A program made the position numbers and the translations under genes. This document shows positions 6,568 to 16,024 of a stretch of DNA of 64,000 bases, one piece after another. Positions within the stretch are counted from its first letter, which is position 1. Every line of letters begins with the position of its first letter. The notes below the pieces were generated by a model that was not told the DNA's origin, ran no database searches, and worked only from the letters and a program-made list of their open reading frames with translations. Origin of the DNA: Winogradskyella epiphytica (GTDB lineage: Bacteria; Bacteroidota; Bacteroidia; Flavobacteriales; Flavobacteriaceae); contig NZ_QJTD01000001.1 of assembly GCF_003217215.1 (NCBI RefSeq), positions 62,001 through 126,000 on the forward strand, read 5' to 3'.

Positions 6568-8067
6568 TCATTGCACGGCTTGTAAAGCATCAATATTGCC
6601 ATAGCCAAATTCACTGCTCTTATAAGGATATAAATCCGATGATTGTTTTAATCGACTTAGAACTTGAGCTCTACTCCAATGTGGGTACTTAGACCAAACT
6701 AAGGCAGCAATACCAGCAGTTGTTGCCGTAGCTGCAGAAGAACCTCCTGTATATCGCGTTTGACCGTTATAAAAATTCAATACTGGTGGCGCTTTACTTG
6801 TATCATTATCGCCTTGCATAATAATTGTAAAATCTATTTTACTTCCACTATGGCAAGTATCGCAACGCTCATAATTACTTCCATCGTTGACACCAGTTAC
6901 AGCCACAGTTTCACTCATTGTCGCTGGGAATATCACCCCAAAACCATTTGTAAAACTTGTAGAGGTTCCACCAGCTGCGAAAATTAATTTTCCTTTACTA
7001 TAAGCATATTTAACAGCATCCTTAATATTACCTATAGACCACACATAACCAATGGACATTGAAATAATCTTCACATCACTTCTATTTCCTAATTGTGTTA
7101 ATGCTTTAGATACACCTTTACGCTCATGGTAATCATTAAGCAACACATCTTCTGTTGCTCTATAAGCGACTAAATTTGCATTATAAGCAACACCTACTGG
7201 CATGCCATCATTATTTCTAGGCGAAGCCATTACAGAGCCCATAGCAGTACCATGTCCGCATTTGTCATGAGGACCATCATAGTTACTCGACCACCACCAA
7301 TTAGAATCTATAAAGGTTCCATATTTTTGAACAAAACGACCTGTAGAATAACCATCATTAATTCCAGATGAATTCAACAGTGCTTGATATTTTGAAACTC
7401 CTGTATCAATTAAACCAATAGTTACACCTGAACCTGTAGAAATATTCCAAGCATCGCGAATATTATGTTCATCAAAATGCCATGAGACTTTTGCATTATT
7501 TGGAGCTACTGTTGTATAGTGCGATAGATTAATATATTCCGCACTTGTAGAACATCCAGAACTTGACTTCTCTTGCATACTTACATACTGGTTATAGCCA
7601 TTAGGTTCTAAGTATCTTACATAGTCACTTTTTCTTAAAGCGATGATCGTTTCAAGTTTAGTAACCTCAGCATCAAAAACAGTGAGGATCTCATCTTGTT
7701 TAATTTTCAAATCTGTCTTATCAATTTGCTCCTCAGCAATTATCGTATTAATTAAAGTATTTCTTTTACGTTCAAGCTCTTTATCTACTTCTTCGCTAAA
7801 ACTTTGTCCGTCGTTACCATAGCCTACCGTTAAAACGTATTGACCATGAGTTAAAGCACTCCACAAAAAGTGAGCATCTACCTTATTCCAGTCGAAATCT
7901 CCCGTTTTTTCAATGCTGTTACTTATACGCTGATTGATTTGATCGATCGTTAAAGGTTCTGTGGGAAGTTGTTGTGCTTCCTGATCGATTTCCATAATAG
8001 TATCCTTAGAACAAGATACTATGGTTAGTGCTAAAACAAGCACAACCAAGGTGTAAACTCTTTTCAT
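6568..8067 (-). CDS. Subtilisin-like (S8) serine peptidase lipoprotein
   Basis: 499 residues with a lipoprotein signal peptide (lipobox IVSC, Cys19). The S8 triad is recognisable: Asp221 in IGLIDTGV, His272 in CGHGTAMGS and Ser444 in TGGSSAATA. Two oddities: the oxyanion-hole asparagine of the usual AAGN motif is glycine (AAGGTS, Gly367), and the proline after the catalytic serine (GTSxAxP) is absent. A coiled, charged stretch (about 85-165) may be a propeptide. There is no C-terminal T9SS sorting domain, so it is probably anchored to a membrane by lipid. Substrate unknown. Confidence 0.85.
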   Translation of the reverse strand: MKRVYTLVVLVLALTIVSCSKDTIMEIDQEAQQLPTEPLTIDQINQRISNSIEKTGDFDWNKVDAHFLWSALTHGQYVLTVGYGNDGQSFSEEVDKELERKRNTLINTIIAEEQIDKTDLKIKQDEILTVFDAEVTKLETIIALRKSDYVRYLEPNGYNQYVSMQEKSSSGCSTSAEYINLSHYTTVAPNNAKVSWHFDEHNIRDAWNISTGSGVTIGLIDTGVSKYQALLNSSGINDGYSTGRFVQKYGTFIDSNWWWSSNYDGPHDKCGHGTAMGSVMASPRNNDGMPVGVAYNANLVAYRATEDVLLNDYHERKGVSKALTQLGNRSDVKIISMSIGYVWSIGNIKDAVKYAYSKGKLIFAAGGTSTSFTNGFGVIFPATMSETVAVTGVNDGSNYERCDTCHSGSKIDFTIIMQGDNDTSKAPPVLNFYNGQTRYTGGSSAATATTAGIAALVWSKYPHWSRAQVLSRLKQSSDLYPYKSSEFGYGNIDALQAVQ

Positions 8068-8182
8068 TTAATAGTATTTAGTTGGTTAGTATTTCCTAAA
8101 TATATTAAATTATCAACAATAAATGACTCGTAATTATATGTTTATCTCAAAAACAGATGTGCTTTTTTTGAGAATTAGGAAT

Positions 8183-8473
8183 TTATTTATTCCTTTTTAA
8201 AGATCCTGTAAAGTCTTCAAGATCATCTTTAACTTTATTGATTTCCTGTTGGACATCTTTAACAACATCTGAGTCTATGACGTTACTTTCCTTAGCACTT
8301 TTAGTGACTTCTTGCTTAATATCGTTGGTGGCATCTTTTAATTGTCGCATACCCTTACCTAGGCCACGCGCAATTTCAGGAAGTTTATCTGCACCAAAGA
8401 TCAGCACCACTACAAATAGAATAAATACTATTTCGGTACCGCCAATGAATAATAATGTAAGTTGTTGTATCAC
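8183..8473 (-). CDS. tatA: Sec-independent translocase subunit TatA/E
   Basis: A 96-residue protein with one N-terminal membrane helix (about 8-25), the hinge FGADKLPEIARGLGKGMRQLK and a charged amphipathic tail, the TatA/TatE plan. It would form the pore-like component of twin-arginine export. The only start fitting the family N-terminus is GTG at 8473-8471; no in-frame ATG lies near. A TATATTTG box ends 4 nt upstream of this GTG, so the message may be nearly leaderless. tatC is not in the window. Confidence 0.9.
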   Translation of the reverse strand: MIQQLTLLFIGGTEIVFILFVVVLIFGADKLPEIARGLGKGMRQLKDATNDIKQEVTKSAKESNVIDSDVVKDVQQEINKVKDDLEDFTGSLKRNK

Positions 8474-8477
8474 TTTG

Positions 8478-8485
8478 CAAATATA
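8478..8485 (-). promoter_or_regulatory. -7 promoter box TATATTTG for tatA
   Basis: Reads TATATTTG on the minus strand, matching TAnnTTTG, with only four bases before the GTG start. Transcription would begin at or very near the start codon. Confidence 0.45.
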
Positions 8486-8526
8486 GAGTGAGTTTGTGAA
8501 TTATACCACTACTTATGTAGAAATTA

Positions 8527-8555
8527 AAAAGCCGACTTTAAAAAAAGTCGGCTTA
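8527..8555. terminator. Hairpin terminator downstream of the M1 peptidase
   Basis: GCCGACTTT pairs with AAAGTCGGC, with A-rich flank on one side and T-rich on the other in minus-strand reading. It lies between the end of the M1 peptidase gene at 8575 and tatA. Confidence 0.7.
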
Positions 8556-8574
8556 AATTATAATGCACTTCTCT

Positions 8575-10872
8575 TTAGTTTCGCACTTTATTCTTGAACT
8601 TCTCGAAATCACTGACTTTCGCTTCTCTTGGCCAAGAATTATTAGACGTGTCTACATCTGCTGTTTCCAAATCTGGATCGACCATAATAGACACAATTTC
8701 TTTATCTGTAGCTACAGCTCTACTCACCTCTTTATCATTCAATCTCCAAATTTGAGCTGGATACTTCTCTCTTTTTGTAGTGCCATCGGCATAAGTATAT
8801 TCAACAATTATAGGCATTACCAATCCTCCTGGCTTTTCATAAGTTATTTCATAAAAGAACTTTGGTGCCTTTTTCATTGTTTTTTGTTGTTCCGGCGTAA
8901 AGTTATCCATGATGTATTCTTTGACCGTTGGTAAGTCTTCAATAGAAGCTGCCTTTTTCATAGCCTCTTCATAACCTTCCTCTCCTTCTTCAATAAAATA
9001 CACTAAGCTATTAGGATCTCTATTGTATCGTTCAGCTAATAATTTTCCATTTTTGTTCGGATTAGCAGTTACCGCATATTTTTTCACTTCTTTAATACCA
9101 ATATCTGTATAATCGGTGGTGTAGAACCATCCTCTCCAGAACCAATCCAAATCAAAGGCTGAAGCATCTTCCATAGTACGGAAAAAATCTTCAGGGGTAG
9201 GATGTTTAAACTTCCAACGATTCGCATATACTTTAAATGAATAGTCAAACAATTCACGTCCCATTACAGTTTCTCTAAGAATATTCAACGCCGTTGCTGG
9301 TTTACCGTAGGCATTATTCCCAAACTGGTATGTGTTCAAACCTTTGGTCATAATTGGAGCAATAAAATCTTGATCACCGCCCATATAGCGCACGATATTC
9401 TTTGCAGGACCTCTTCGTGACGGATAAGTTTTGTCATGAGGTGATAAGGCATCAGGAAACCATTCTGCAAAATCTTGTTCCGCTACGTATTGAGTAAAGG
9501 TATTTAAACCTTCATCCATCCATGTCCACTGACGTTCATCACTATTCACAATCATTGGAAACCAATTGTGTCCAACTTCGTGAATAATTACACTGATCAT
9601 TCCGTATTTCGTTCTATCTGAATAGTTACCATCTTTATCTGGACGGCCGAAATTATAACAGATCATTGGATACTCCATTCCCATTGGTGCATGTACAGAA
9701 ATAGCCTTATGGTAAGGGTAATCAAAAGTCATACGTGAGAAGGTTTTTAAAGTACTTGCCACAGTTTTAGTAGACCATTGTTCCCAAAGTGGATTTCCTT
9801 CTTTAGAGTATAACGAAACAGCCATTACATCCTTAGTATCTAGTTTTACAGCCATCATATCCCATAGGAATTTACGAGAGGTTGCAAAGCCGAAATCACG
9901 AACCATTTGCGCTGATAATTTCCAAGTTTTTTTCTTTTTACTCTTAGACTTTTCTGCCTTTTCAGCTTCAGCTTGAGTAACAATCATTACAGGTTTATCA
10001 TATGACTTCTTCGCTTTCTCAAAGCGTTTCATCATTTCTTTCGTAAATACTTCTTCTCTGTTGACTAAGTAACCTGTACCATCTAAAATATGATCGGCAG
10101 GAACTGTAATATTCACATCAAAGTTTCCAAATGGCAGAGCAAACTCATCACGTCCCCAAAATTGTGAATTCTGCCAACCTTCTACATCATTATAAACAGC
10201 CATTCTCGGGTAGAATTGAGCCATTACATAAATACGGTTGTCATTTTCTTCAAAATATTCATAACCTGAGCGTCCACCATCTTTTACATGATCGTTAATA
10301 TTGTACCACCATTTTATTTTGAATGAAAATTTATCGCCAGATTTCATTGGTGTTGGTAGTTCAACACGCATCATAGTACGATTAATAGTATATGGTAAGT
10401 CTTTTCCGTTGACATCGGTTACGTGCTCAATTTTAAAACCTCCATCATAAGAGTCGTCTAAATATGTATTCACCACACCAGAAGACAAAGCCGCAGGTCT
10501 TATGTTTGTACTATTAATTAATGGCGACTTAGAATCCTTTGCACGCATGTTTTGATCTAACTGCACCCATAAATAACTGAGTTCATCTGGTGAATTGTTG
10601 GTATAAGTAATCGTTTCATCACCGTAAAGTCTTGCATTTACATCATCGATTTCTATATCCATTTTGTAATCGGCTTGCTGCTGATAATAGGCAGGACCAG
10701 GAGCACCAGACCCTGTTCTAAACATATTTGGTGTTGCAAACTCCTCGTATAATTGCTTGAATTTGTTTTGATTCGTATGTCCTTGCTGACGTTCGGCTTT
10801 TACCTCCTCTTGAGCATACATGCTAAATGACGTAAATAGCAAGGCATATAAAAAATACTTAATAATTTTCAT
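8575..10872 (-). CDS. M1 family metallopeptidase (aminopeptidase), exported
   Basis: 765 residues with a signal peptide (hydrophobic stretch 3-19, SMYAQ cleavage region). The gluzincin zinc site is complete: His431-Glu432-x-x-His435 (HEVGH) and Glu454 in WMDEGLNTF, 18 residues after the second histidine, as in M1 enzymes. The N-terminal region forms the usual saddle-like domain; a lysine-rich linker occurs near residues 305-320. The classical GAMEN exopeptidase motif appears as PMGMEYP. It would trim peptides in the periplasm or at the cell surface. It lies downstream of a DUF6702 gene in the same direction. Confidence 0.9.
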   Translation of the reverse strand: MKIIKYFLYALLFTSFSMYAQEEVKAERQQGHTNQNKFKQLYEEFATPNMFRTGSGAPGPAYYQQQADYKMDIEIDDVNARLYGDETITYTNNSPDELSYLWVQLDQNMRAKDSKSPLINSTNIRPAALSSGVVNTYLDDSYDGGFKIEHVTDVNGKDLPYTINRTMMRVELPTPMKSGDKFSFKIKWWYNINDHVKDGGRSGYEYFEENDNRIYVMAQFYPRMAVYNDVEGWQNSQFWGRDEFALPFGNFDVNITVPADHILDGTGYLVNREEVFTKEMMKRFEKAKKSYDKPVMIVTQAEAEKAEKSKSKKKKTWKLSAQMVRDFGFATSRKFLWDMMAVKLDTKDVMAVSLYSKEGNPLWEQWSTKTVASTLKTFSRMTFDYPYHKAISVHAPMGMEYPMICYNFGRPDKDGNYSDRTKYGMISVIIHEVGHNWFPMIVNSDERQWTWMDEGLNTFTQYVAEQDFAEWFPDALSPHDKTYPSRRGPAKNIVRYMGGDQDFIAPIMTKGLNTYQFGNNAYGKPATALNILRETVMGRELFDYSFKVYANRWKFKHPTPEDFFRTMEDASAFDLDWFWRGWFYTTDYTDIGIKEVKKYAVTANPNKNGKLLAERYNRDPNSLVYFIEEGEEGYEEAMKKAASIEDLPTVKEYIMDNFTPEQQKTMKKAPKFFYEITYEKPGGLVMPIIVEYTYADGTTKREKYPAQIWRLNDKEVSRAVATDKEIVSIMVDPDLETADVDTSNNSWPREAKVSDFEKFKNKVRN

Positions 10873-10936
10873 AGAATAAATTAGTGTTAAAAAATCTGAT
10901 GCCTAAAATAGGAATTAATGTGGTTTTTCCTATAAT

Positions 10937-11446
10937 TTACTTAAAGTTTAACAAGCAAGAATCCTTTTCAGGAACCAATAAAAAGCTCTTGTTTTTCCCT
11001 AAGAGTTTTAAGCGCACAATGTTTTGTTGATCTGAAAATACATCGAATAAAATTTGATTGGTTACCTCTACAGACTTGACGTTTGATACGTTTTCAACTT
11101 CTAAGTAACAGTAAGTGATATCGTCTTTATATTCTTTGCCTATAAATTTAAACTTTACAGATTCGCCATTTACCTTTACTTTTAGCTTGTCTGTTAAGTA
11201 ACGTTTCATGTAATTTTCAGCCTCCTTAATGGCCAGTTCATCTTTAGTTCCTAAAGTGATATTTTCATCATATCGCTTTCGTAATACGGTTTCGAAATCA
11301 TCTATAAAAATTTGACTAATAATTTGAAGTGATTTTTGCTCTTTAGAATACTCCACTGTTGTTACACTTACATAATATTCATGTTCTGAACTATTGAAGC
11401 TTTGAAAAGGAAGATGTGTTAAAAAGAATAGAAATAATAATTTCAT
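10937..11446 (-). CDS. DUF6702 family protein
   Basis: A 169-residue protein with a short hydrophobic N-terminal signal (MKLLFLFFLTHLPFQSF), recognised as DUF6702 by the HEYYVSVTTVEY start and FIDDFETVLRKRYD segment. Probably periplasmic or outer-membrane associated, mostly beta structure. It lies 64 bases upstream of the M1 peptidase gene, an arrangement I recall as common in flavobacteria, so the two may work together. Function unknown. Confidence 0.75.
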   Translation of the reverse strand: MKLLFLFFLTHLPFQSFNSSEHEYYVSVTTVEYSKEQKSLQIISQIFIDDFETVLRKRYDENITLGTKDELAIKEAENYMKRYLTDKLKVKVNGESVKFKFIGKEYKDDITYCYLEVENVSNVKSVEVTNQILFDVFSDQQNIVRLKLLGKNKSFLLVPEKDSCLLNFK

Positions 11447-11492
11447 AAGCGATTTTCGAATTGATTGTTGTGGTACAAAACCTGTTCCAAAA

Positions 11493-12308
11493 TTAATCTT
11501 TAGAAACTGATTTCCTATTCTCTTGATAGACTTTTAGCATACTTTGTAAAAATTCAAGCAACTCAATTTCATTATTTTTATGGCATAAGGCCAAAAACGA
11601 ATCATCCTCCGAACAAAATAAAAAATATTCATTTCGTAAATGCTCTGCCAAAGTATCCTTTTCAAAAAGGAAGGATTCATAATCTGCTCTTAAGCGTTGA
11701 ATACATTGTTCTCTATTATCAATTTCAACAATAGCTTTAAGTTTATTTGTTCTACCACTAATTGTATTTAATAATTTATTGAGATTAACACTTGGCCCTC
11801 CTCCATATATTCCACCTACAATTCCCATCATTGCACCGGCATCAGCATCATAAAGTTTTCGCTCATTTTGAGTCATTTGCTTTCCGGTATACCCAGGAAT
11901 ACCTAAATCGTAAAAGTTAATTTCTGGTTCAGCATCAGAATTTTCCATATCTGATTCTAAACTTCCTGTTAGAATTTTACCGACAATAACCTCCTTGAGT
12001 TCGCTTACATTTTCAATTAATAATACATTTAACTGACCTAATTCGACTATAGAAGATGTAATAATGACTTCTTGTTTATGGTATTTCACTCCGGAAACCA
12101 CTAAAGTATCTGAAACTTGCACGGGAATTATAAAACTTCCATCGTCATTTGAAATGGTATATTTAGCAGCGGTTCTATTTTGAATATGAAGTCCTTCAAC
12201 CTCATCATTAGATATAAGTTGCCCCTTTACATCTTTTCTTTGAGCATGTATTGTGCCTATAAATAAAAGACTAATTACAATTAAGAGCCTTTTAATGCTT
12301 CTCACCAT
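11493..12308 (-). CDS. Exported carboxypeptidase-regulatory-like domain protein (second of a pair)
   Basis: 271 residues with a signal peptide (hydrophobic 7-21, ending HAQ). Residues about 25-110 form a carboxypeptidase D regulatory-like beta-sandwich (KGQLISNDEVEGLHIQNR, YTISNDDGSFIIPV), the module also found at the start of SusC/TonB-dependent receptors. The C-terminal 150 residues have no family I recognise. Its start overlaps the 3' end of the preceding paralogue by 17 nt, so the two are translationally coupled and probably interact. Function unknown. Confidence 0.75.
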   Translation of the reverse strand: MVRSIKRLLIVISLLFIGTIHAQRKDVKGQLISNDEVEGLHIQNRTAAKYTISNDDGSFIIPVQVSDTLVVSGVKYHKQEVIITSSIVELGQLNVLLIENVSELKEVIVGKILTGSLESDMENSDAEPEINFYDLGIPGYTGKQMTQNERKLYDADAGAMMGIVGGIYGGGPSVNLNKLLNTISGRTNKLKAIVEIDNREQCIQRLRADYESFLFEKDTLAEHLRNEYFLFCSEDDSFLALCHKNNEIELLEFLQSMLKVYQENRKSVSKD

Positions 12309-13110
12309 TTTCCTTTAAGAACGATTTACTTAATTGAGAAATACGCTCAAGAAGTTGCATTTCCTTGTCTTCTTCAAATAAAGACTCATCTACACCTTCT
12401 TCTTCCACATAATCAATAAATACTTGAACTTGGTCTAAAGGAATATTGAAATTTGAATGTATAAAGTTGATACTATATTCATCTAAGGCCTTTTTAAAAG
12501 GTGTTTTGTTTAATGCGGCCTCTTTTTTTGTTTCTTTCTTGTTCTTGTCCACATCAGCGACCTGCTTCAAAAGGAACCCAGCAACATTCACTAAATTCAA
12601 CATATTATCCATTTTCGGATTATACTCATTGAAGGCTAAATTTTCTGCCTTCGTTTTATAATCCGCTGAGAACTCAAAATCTTCGATATTATCTAAACCA
12701 AAATAAAGGGCATCTAAACTCACATTATAAGTTCGAACCTTTTCTAAGTCCGCACTTAAATCACCTGTAAGACCAAAAGGTAATATTACAACTTCATCTA
12801 ACTTATTGACTTCTTCAACAAGAATAACGGTTAACTGCCTAGAGCCAATCACCTTATCTGTAATCGTAACGCTAAAATCTTGAAATAATAATGAAGAGAA
12901 TTCTATAATATCATTGAGACCCACTTTAATTTCAAAATTTCCATTTTCGTCCGTAATAGTTCCTTGGTTTGCTGATGAATTATATACTGTAACACCTTCT
13001 TTATCTTCTGAAGAAACAACAATCCTACCGTTAACTGTAATTCTTTCGATATCTTGACTAAAAGCTGTTAAAGTAAAAATGCAGCACACTATGAGTAATA
13101 TTTTTTTCAT
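12292..13110 (-). CDS. Exported carboxypeptidase-regulatory-like domain protein (first of a pair)
   Basis: 272 residues from Met3 of the longer frame; the upstream ATG at 13116 is the alternative. Signal peptide MKKILLIVCCIFTLTAFSQ is followed by the beta-sandwich module (VNGRIVVSSEDKEGVTVYN, GTITDENGNFEIKVG). The rest is helical, charged and unassigned. Same domain plan as its downstream neighbour, with weak similarity outside the module, so they look like an old duplication. Likely surface or periplasmic; function unknown. Confidence 0.75.
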   Translation of the reverse strand: MKKILLIVCCIFTLTAFSQDIERITVNGRIVVSSEDKEGVTVYNSSANQGTITDENGNFEIKVGLNDIIEFSSLLFQDFSVTITDKVIGSRQLTVILVEEVNKLDEVVILPFGLTGDLSADLEKVRTYNVSLDALYFGLDNIEDFEFSADYKTKAENLAFNEYNPKMDNMLNLVNVAGFLLKQVADVDKNKKETKKEAALNKTPFKKALDEYSINFIHSNFNIPLDQVQVFIDYVEEEGVDESLFEEDKEMQLLERISQLSKSFLKENGEKH

Positions 13111-13276
13111 AATCATTTTTTTAAGTTTACTAAAGTTCGGTTATATTCTTCTAATGGCATAAAAATTCTAGTCTAATCTTTTGTTAAATCACATTTAAAC
13201 TAGTCATTTTGTTTTAATTTAATATTTTCACGTCATTAGGACTTTTTACAACAACGAAATTTAAAAACTATACATT

Positions 13277-13984
13277 TTGAAATCCATAATAATTGCAAGC
13301 ACTTCAACCATTCATGGCAGTGGTTATCTAGAATATTTATTAGACGAACTAAGTCAACACTTCAAGTCGGCTGATGAAATTTTATTTATCCCTTATGCTA
13401 GACCAGGAGGTATTTCTCATGATGAATATACAGAAAAAGCATCTGAGGCTTTTAAATCTATTGGTAAAACAGTGAAGGGGATTCACGAATTTGAAAATCC
13501 TGAAAAAGCCCTTGAAAATGCCCAAGGTATTTTTGTTGGTGGAGGAAACACATTTGTGCTTGTCAATCAATTGTATAAAAACAAGGTTCTCCTACCAATC
13601 AAAAAGGCTATAGAAAAAGGCACACCTTATCTTGGAACAAGCGCTGGAAGTAATATTTGTGGTTTAACTATGAACACTACCAACGATATGCCCATCGTTT
13701 ATCCTCCAAGTTTTAAAACTTTAGGCTTAGTTCCTTTTAATATCAATCCGCATTATTTAGATCCTATTGAAGGAAACACACATATGGGAGAGACCAGAGA
13801 AACTCGTATTAAAGAGTTTCATGCCTATAATTCACAACCTGTAATTGGCTTGAGAGAAGGGAGTTGGATTGAAGTAAAAGGCAATCAATTAACCTTAAAA
13901 GGTGCCTTAGATGCACGAATTTTTGAGTACGATAAACAGCCTTATGAAATAGGCACAGATTCGGAATTAAACTTCCTAAAATAA
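13277..13984 (+). CDS. pepE: Dipeptidase E (alpha-aspartyl dipeptidase, S51)
   Basis: 235 residues. The nucleophile is Ser122 in LGTSAGSNI, with Asp137 and His159 (NPHYLDP) as likely partners, and the FVGGGNTF loop is conserved. The enzyme hydrolyses Asp-X dipeptides in the cytoplasm. The start is TTG at 13277: no ATG lies upstream in frame and the next residues (KSIIIASTST) match the first beta strand of the family. Length matches E. coli PepE (229). Transcribed divergently from the carboxypeptidase-like pair across a 166-bp gap. Confidence 0.92.
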   Translation: MKSIIIASTSTIHGSGYLEYLLDELSQHFKSADEILFIPYARPGGISHDEYTEKASEAFKSIGKTVKGIHEFENPEKALENAQGIFVGGGNTFVLVNQLYKNKVLLPIKKAIEKGTPYLGTSAGSNICGLTMNTTNDMPIVYPPSFKTLGLVPFNINPHYLDPIEGNTHMGETRETRIKEFHAYNSQPVIGLREGSWIEVKGNQLTLKGALDARIFEYDKQPYEIGTDSELNFLK

Positions 13985-14016
13985 CACGAACCATTCAAAA
14001 TATATGAAGCTTCAAA

Positions 14017-14046
14017 TTTGATATAGATTTGTATATGTTATATTTG
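14017..14046 (+). promoter_or_regulatory. Promoter of gpmI (TTTG-N18-TATATTTG)
   Basis: A -33-like TTTG (14017-14020) and a perfect -7 TATATTTG (14039-14046) are separated by 18 nt, within the range described for Bacteroidota primary-sigma promoters. The start codon follows 20 nt later. Confidence 0.6.
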
Positions 14047-14066
14047 AATTTCTTAAAATTTCACAG

Positions 14067-15584
14067 ATGAACAAAAAGGTTATTTTGATGATTTTAGATG
14101 GTTGGGGAACATCTCCTGACCCTAAAGTATCGGCAATAGACAATGCACAAACTCCATTTATAGATTCACTATACACCAAATATCCTAATGCAAGTTTAAG
14201 AACGGACGGTTTACATGTTGGTTTACCAGAAGGCCAAATGGGAAACAGTGAGGTTGGGCATATGAATTTAGGTGCAGGACGAATTGTATATCAGGATTTA
14301 GTAAAAATTAATCTTGCCGTAGAAAATAACACCTTACGTGAAGAACCTGTTTTAAAAACCGCTTTCGACTACGCTAAAACGAATAAAAAAAATGTTCATT
14401 TATTAGGTTTAGTGAGTGATGGCGGCGTTCATTCTCATATCAAACATCTTTTTGGTCTACTGGATGCCACTGATGCTTATGGCTTAGAAAATGTTTATGT
14501 TCATGCTTTTACAGACGGTAGAGATGTAGACCCTAAATCGGGATATGGTTTTATTACTGAGTTAGAAGAATACCTTAACAAGACCTCTGCAAAACTAGCC
14601 ACAGTTACTGGCCGTTATTACGCCATGGACAGAGACAAACGTTGGGAGCGTGTAAAATTAGCTTATAATGCCTTAGTAAATGGTATAGGCGAAAAAACTC
14701 ATGATGTTTTAAGCGCCATACAGAAAAGTTACGATGACGATATTACAGATGAATTTATAAAACCTCTGATTGTAACTGATCAAAATAATCAACCTGTTGC
14801 AACCATAAAAGAGGATGATGTCGTGATCTTTTTCAACTTTAGAACAGATCGCGGTCGACAATTGACGGAAGCATTAACTCAACGCGATTTTCACGAATAC
14901 AATATGCACAAATTGAATCTTCATTATGTGACTATCACTAATTACGATGATAATTTTGAAGGTTTGAATGTTGTGTTCAACAAAGATAATCTCTCTGAAA
15001 CCTTAGGTGAGGTTTTAGAGCAGCACCATAAAAAACAAATTAGAATTGCTGAAACAGAGAAGTATCCTCATGTTACCTTTTTCTTTTCAGGTGGACGCGA
15101 AGAACCCTTTGAAGGCGAGACACGGATTTTACGAAACTCTCCAAAAGTAGCGACCTACGATTTAAAACCAGAGATGAGTGCCTATGAATTACGCGATGCC
15201 TTAATTCCTGAGCTTCAAAAAGGCGAGGTTGATTTTGTGTGTTTAAATTTTGCCAATGGCGATATGGTTGGCCATACAGGCGTTATGGAAGCTGCTATTA
15301 AAGCCTGTGAAGCTGTTGATAATTGCGTAAAAGATGTAGTGAATTCAGCATTAGAAAATAACTATACCACGATTTTAATTGCAGACCATGGTAATTGTGA
15401 AACCATGATTAATCCTGACGGGTCTCCAAATACAGCACATACAACAAACCCGGTTCCTGTAATTTTAATCGACAAAGATTTAAAACATATTAAAGATGGG
15501 ATTTTAGGAGATATTGCCCCTACAGTTTTAAAATTAATTGGCATACCTCAACCAAAGGCTATGACACAACAAAGCCTTGTTTAA
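14067..15584 (+). CDS. gpmI: 2,3-bisphosphoglycerate-independent phosphoglycerate mutase
   Basis: 505 residues, standard length. Interconverts 3- and 2-phosphoglycerate in glycolysis and gluconeogenesis using two Mn ions. Asp11 in LILDGWG-type opening (MILDGWGTS) and the phosphoserine nucleophile Ser61 in GNSEVGHMNLGAGR are present, as are the HSHIKHL, DGRDVDP and IADHGNCE metal or substrate segments. Followed by the HAD phosphatase gene after 32 bases, likely in one transcript. Confidence 0.97.
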   Translation: MNKKVILMILDGWGTSPDPKVSAIDNAQTPFIDSLYTKYPNASLRTDGLHVGLPEGQMGNSEVGHMNLGAGRIVYQDLVKINLAVENNTLREEPVLKTAFDYAKTNKKNVHLLGLVSDGGVHSHIKHLFGLLDATDAYGLENVYVHAFTDGRDVDPKSGYGFITELEEYLNKTSAKLATVTGRYYAMDRDKRWERVKLAYNALVNGIGEKTHDVLSAIQKSYDDDITDEFIKPLIVTDQNNQPVATIKEDDVVIFFNFRTDRGRQLTEALTQRDFHEYNMHKLNLHYVTITNYDDNFEGLNVVFNKDNLSETLGEVLEQHHKKQIRIAETEKYPHVTFFFSGGREEPFEGETRILRNSPKVATYDLKPEMSAYELRDALIPELQKGEVDFVCLNFANGDMVGHTGVMEAAIKACEAVDNCVKDVVNSALENNYTTILIADHGNCETMINPDGSPNTAHTTNPVPVILIDKDLKHIKDGILGDIAPTVLKLIGIPQPKAMTQQSLV

Positions 15585-15616
15585 ACCTCTTATTAATATA
15601 ACTTTGACCTCAAGTG

Positions 15617-16024
15617 ATGAAGAATATGAATTTTCAAAATAGATTAATTATAGCCGTAGATTTTGATGGTACAATAGTAGAAGATGCCTATCCTAAAATT
15701 GGAAAAACACGCATTTTTGCTTTTGAAACCTTAAAACGACTTCAAGAAGATGGTCATCGTTTAATTCTTTGGACCTATAGATGCGGTACACGACTTCAGG
15801 AAGCTGTTGATTTCTGTAAAGAAAACGGCATTGAGTTTTATGCCGTTAACGCTAGTTTCCCTGAAGAGAAATTCGATAATAGCAGAAGCCGTAAAATCAA
15901 TGCCGACCTATTTATAGACGACCGCAATATTGGTGGCGTTTTAGGTTGGGGCGAAGTGTATCAAATCATCACTAACGAAGAACCAAATATTCCTGTACCA
16001 AAAAAGAAATGGTGGCAATTTTAA
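15617..16024 (+). CDS. BT0820-type HAD phosphatase
   Basis: 135 residues of compact HAD fold without a cap domain. Motif I is AVDFDGTIVED (Asp15 nucleophile, Asp17), motif II WTYR, and motif IV LFIDDRN. The family includes BT0820 of Bacteroides thetaiotaomicron; substrates are not firmly known. Start chosen at ATG 15617; a GTG immediately upstream at 15614 is less likely. Converges with the CoA-transferase gene, sharing a hairpin at their 3' ends. Confidence 0.85.
   Translation: MKNMNFQNRLIIAVDFDGTIVEDAYPKIGKTRIFAFETLKRLQEDGHRLILWTYRCGTRLQEAVDFCKENGIEFYAVNASFPEEKFDNSRSRKINADLFIDDRNIGGVLGWGEVYQIITNEEPNIPVPKKKWWQF

Noticed and set aside
8563-8934. 123-codon plus-strand frame inside the M1 peptidase gene
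   Set aside because: Antisense to a clear M1 peptidase 3' end; cysteine/phenylalanine-rich, no recognisable domain.
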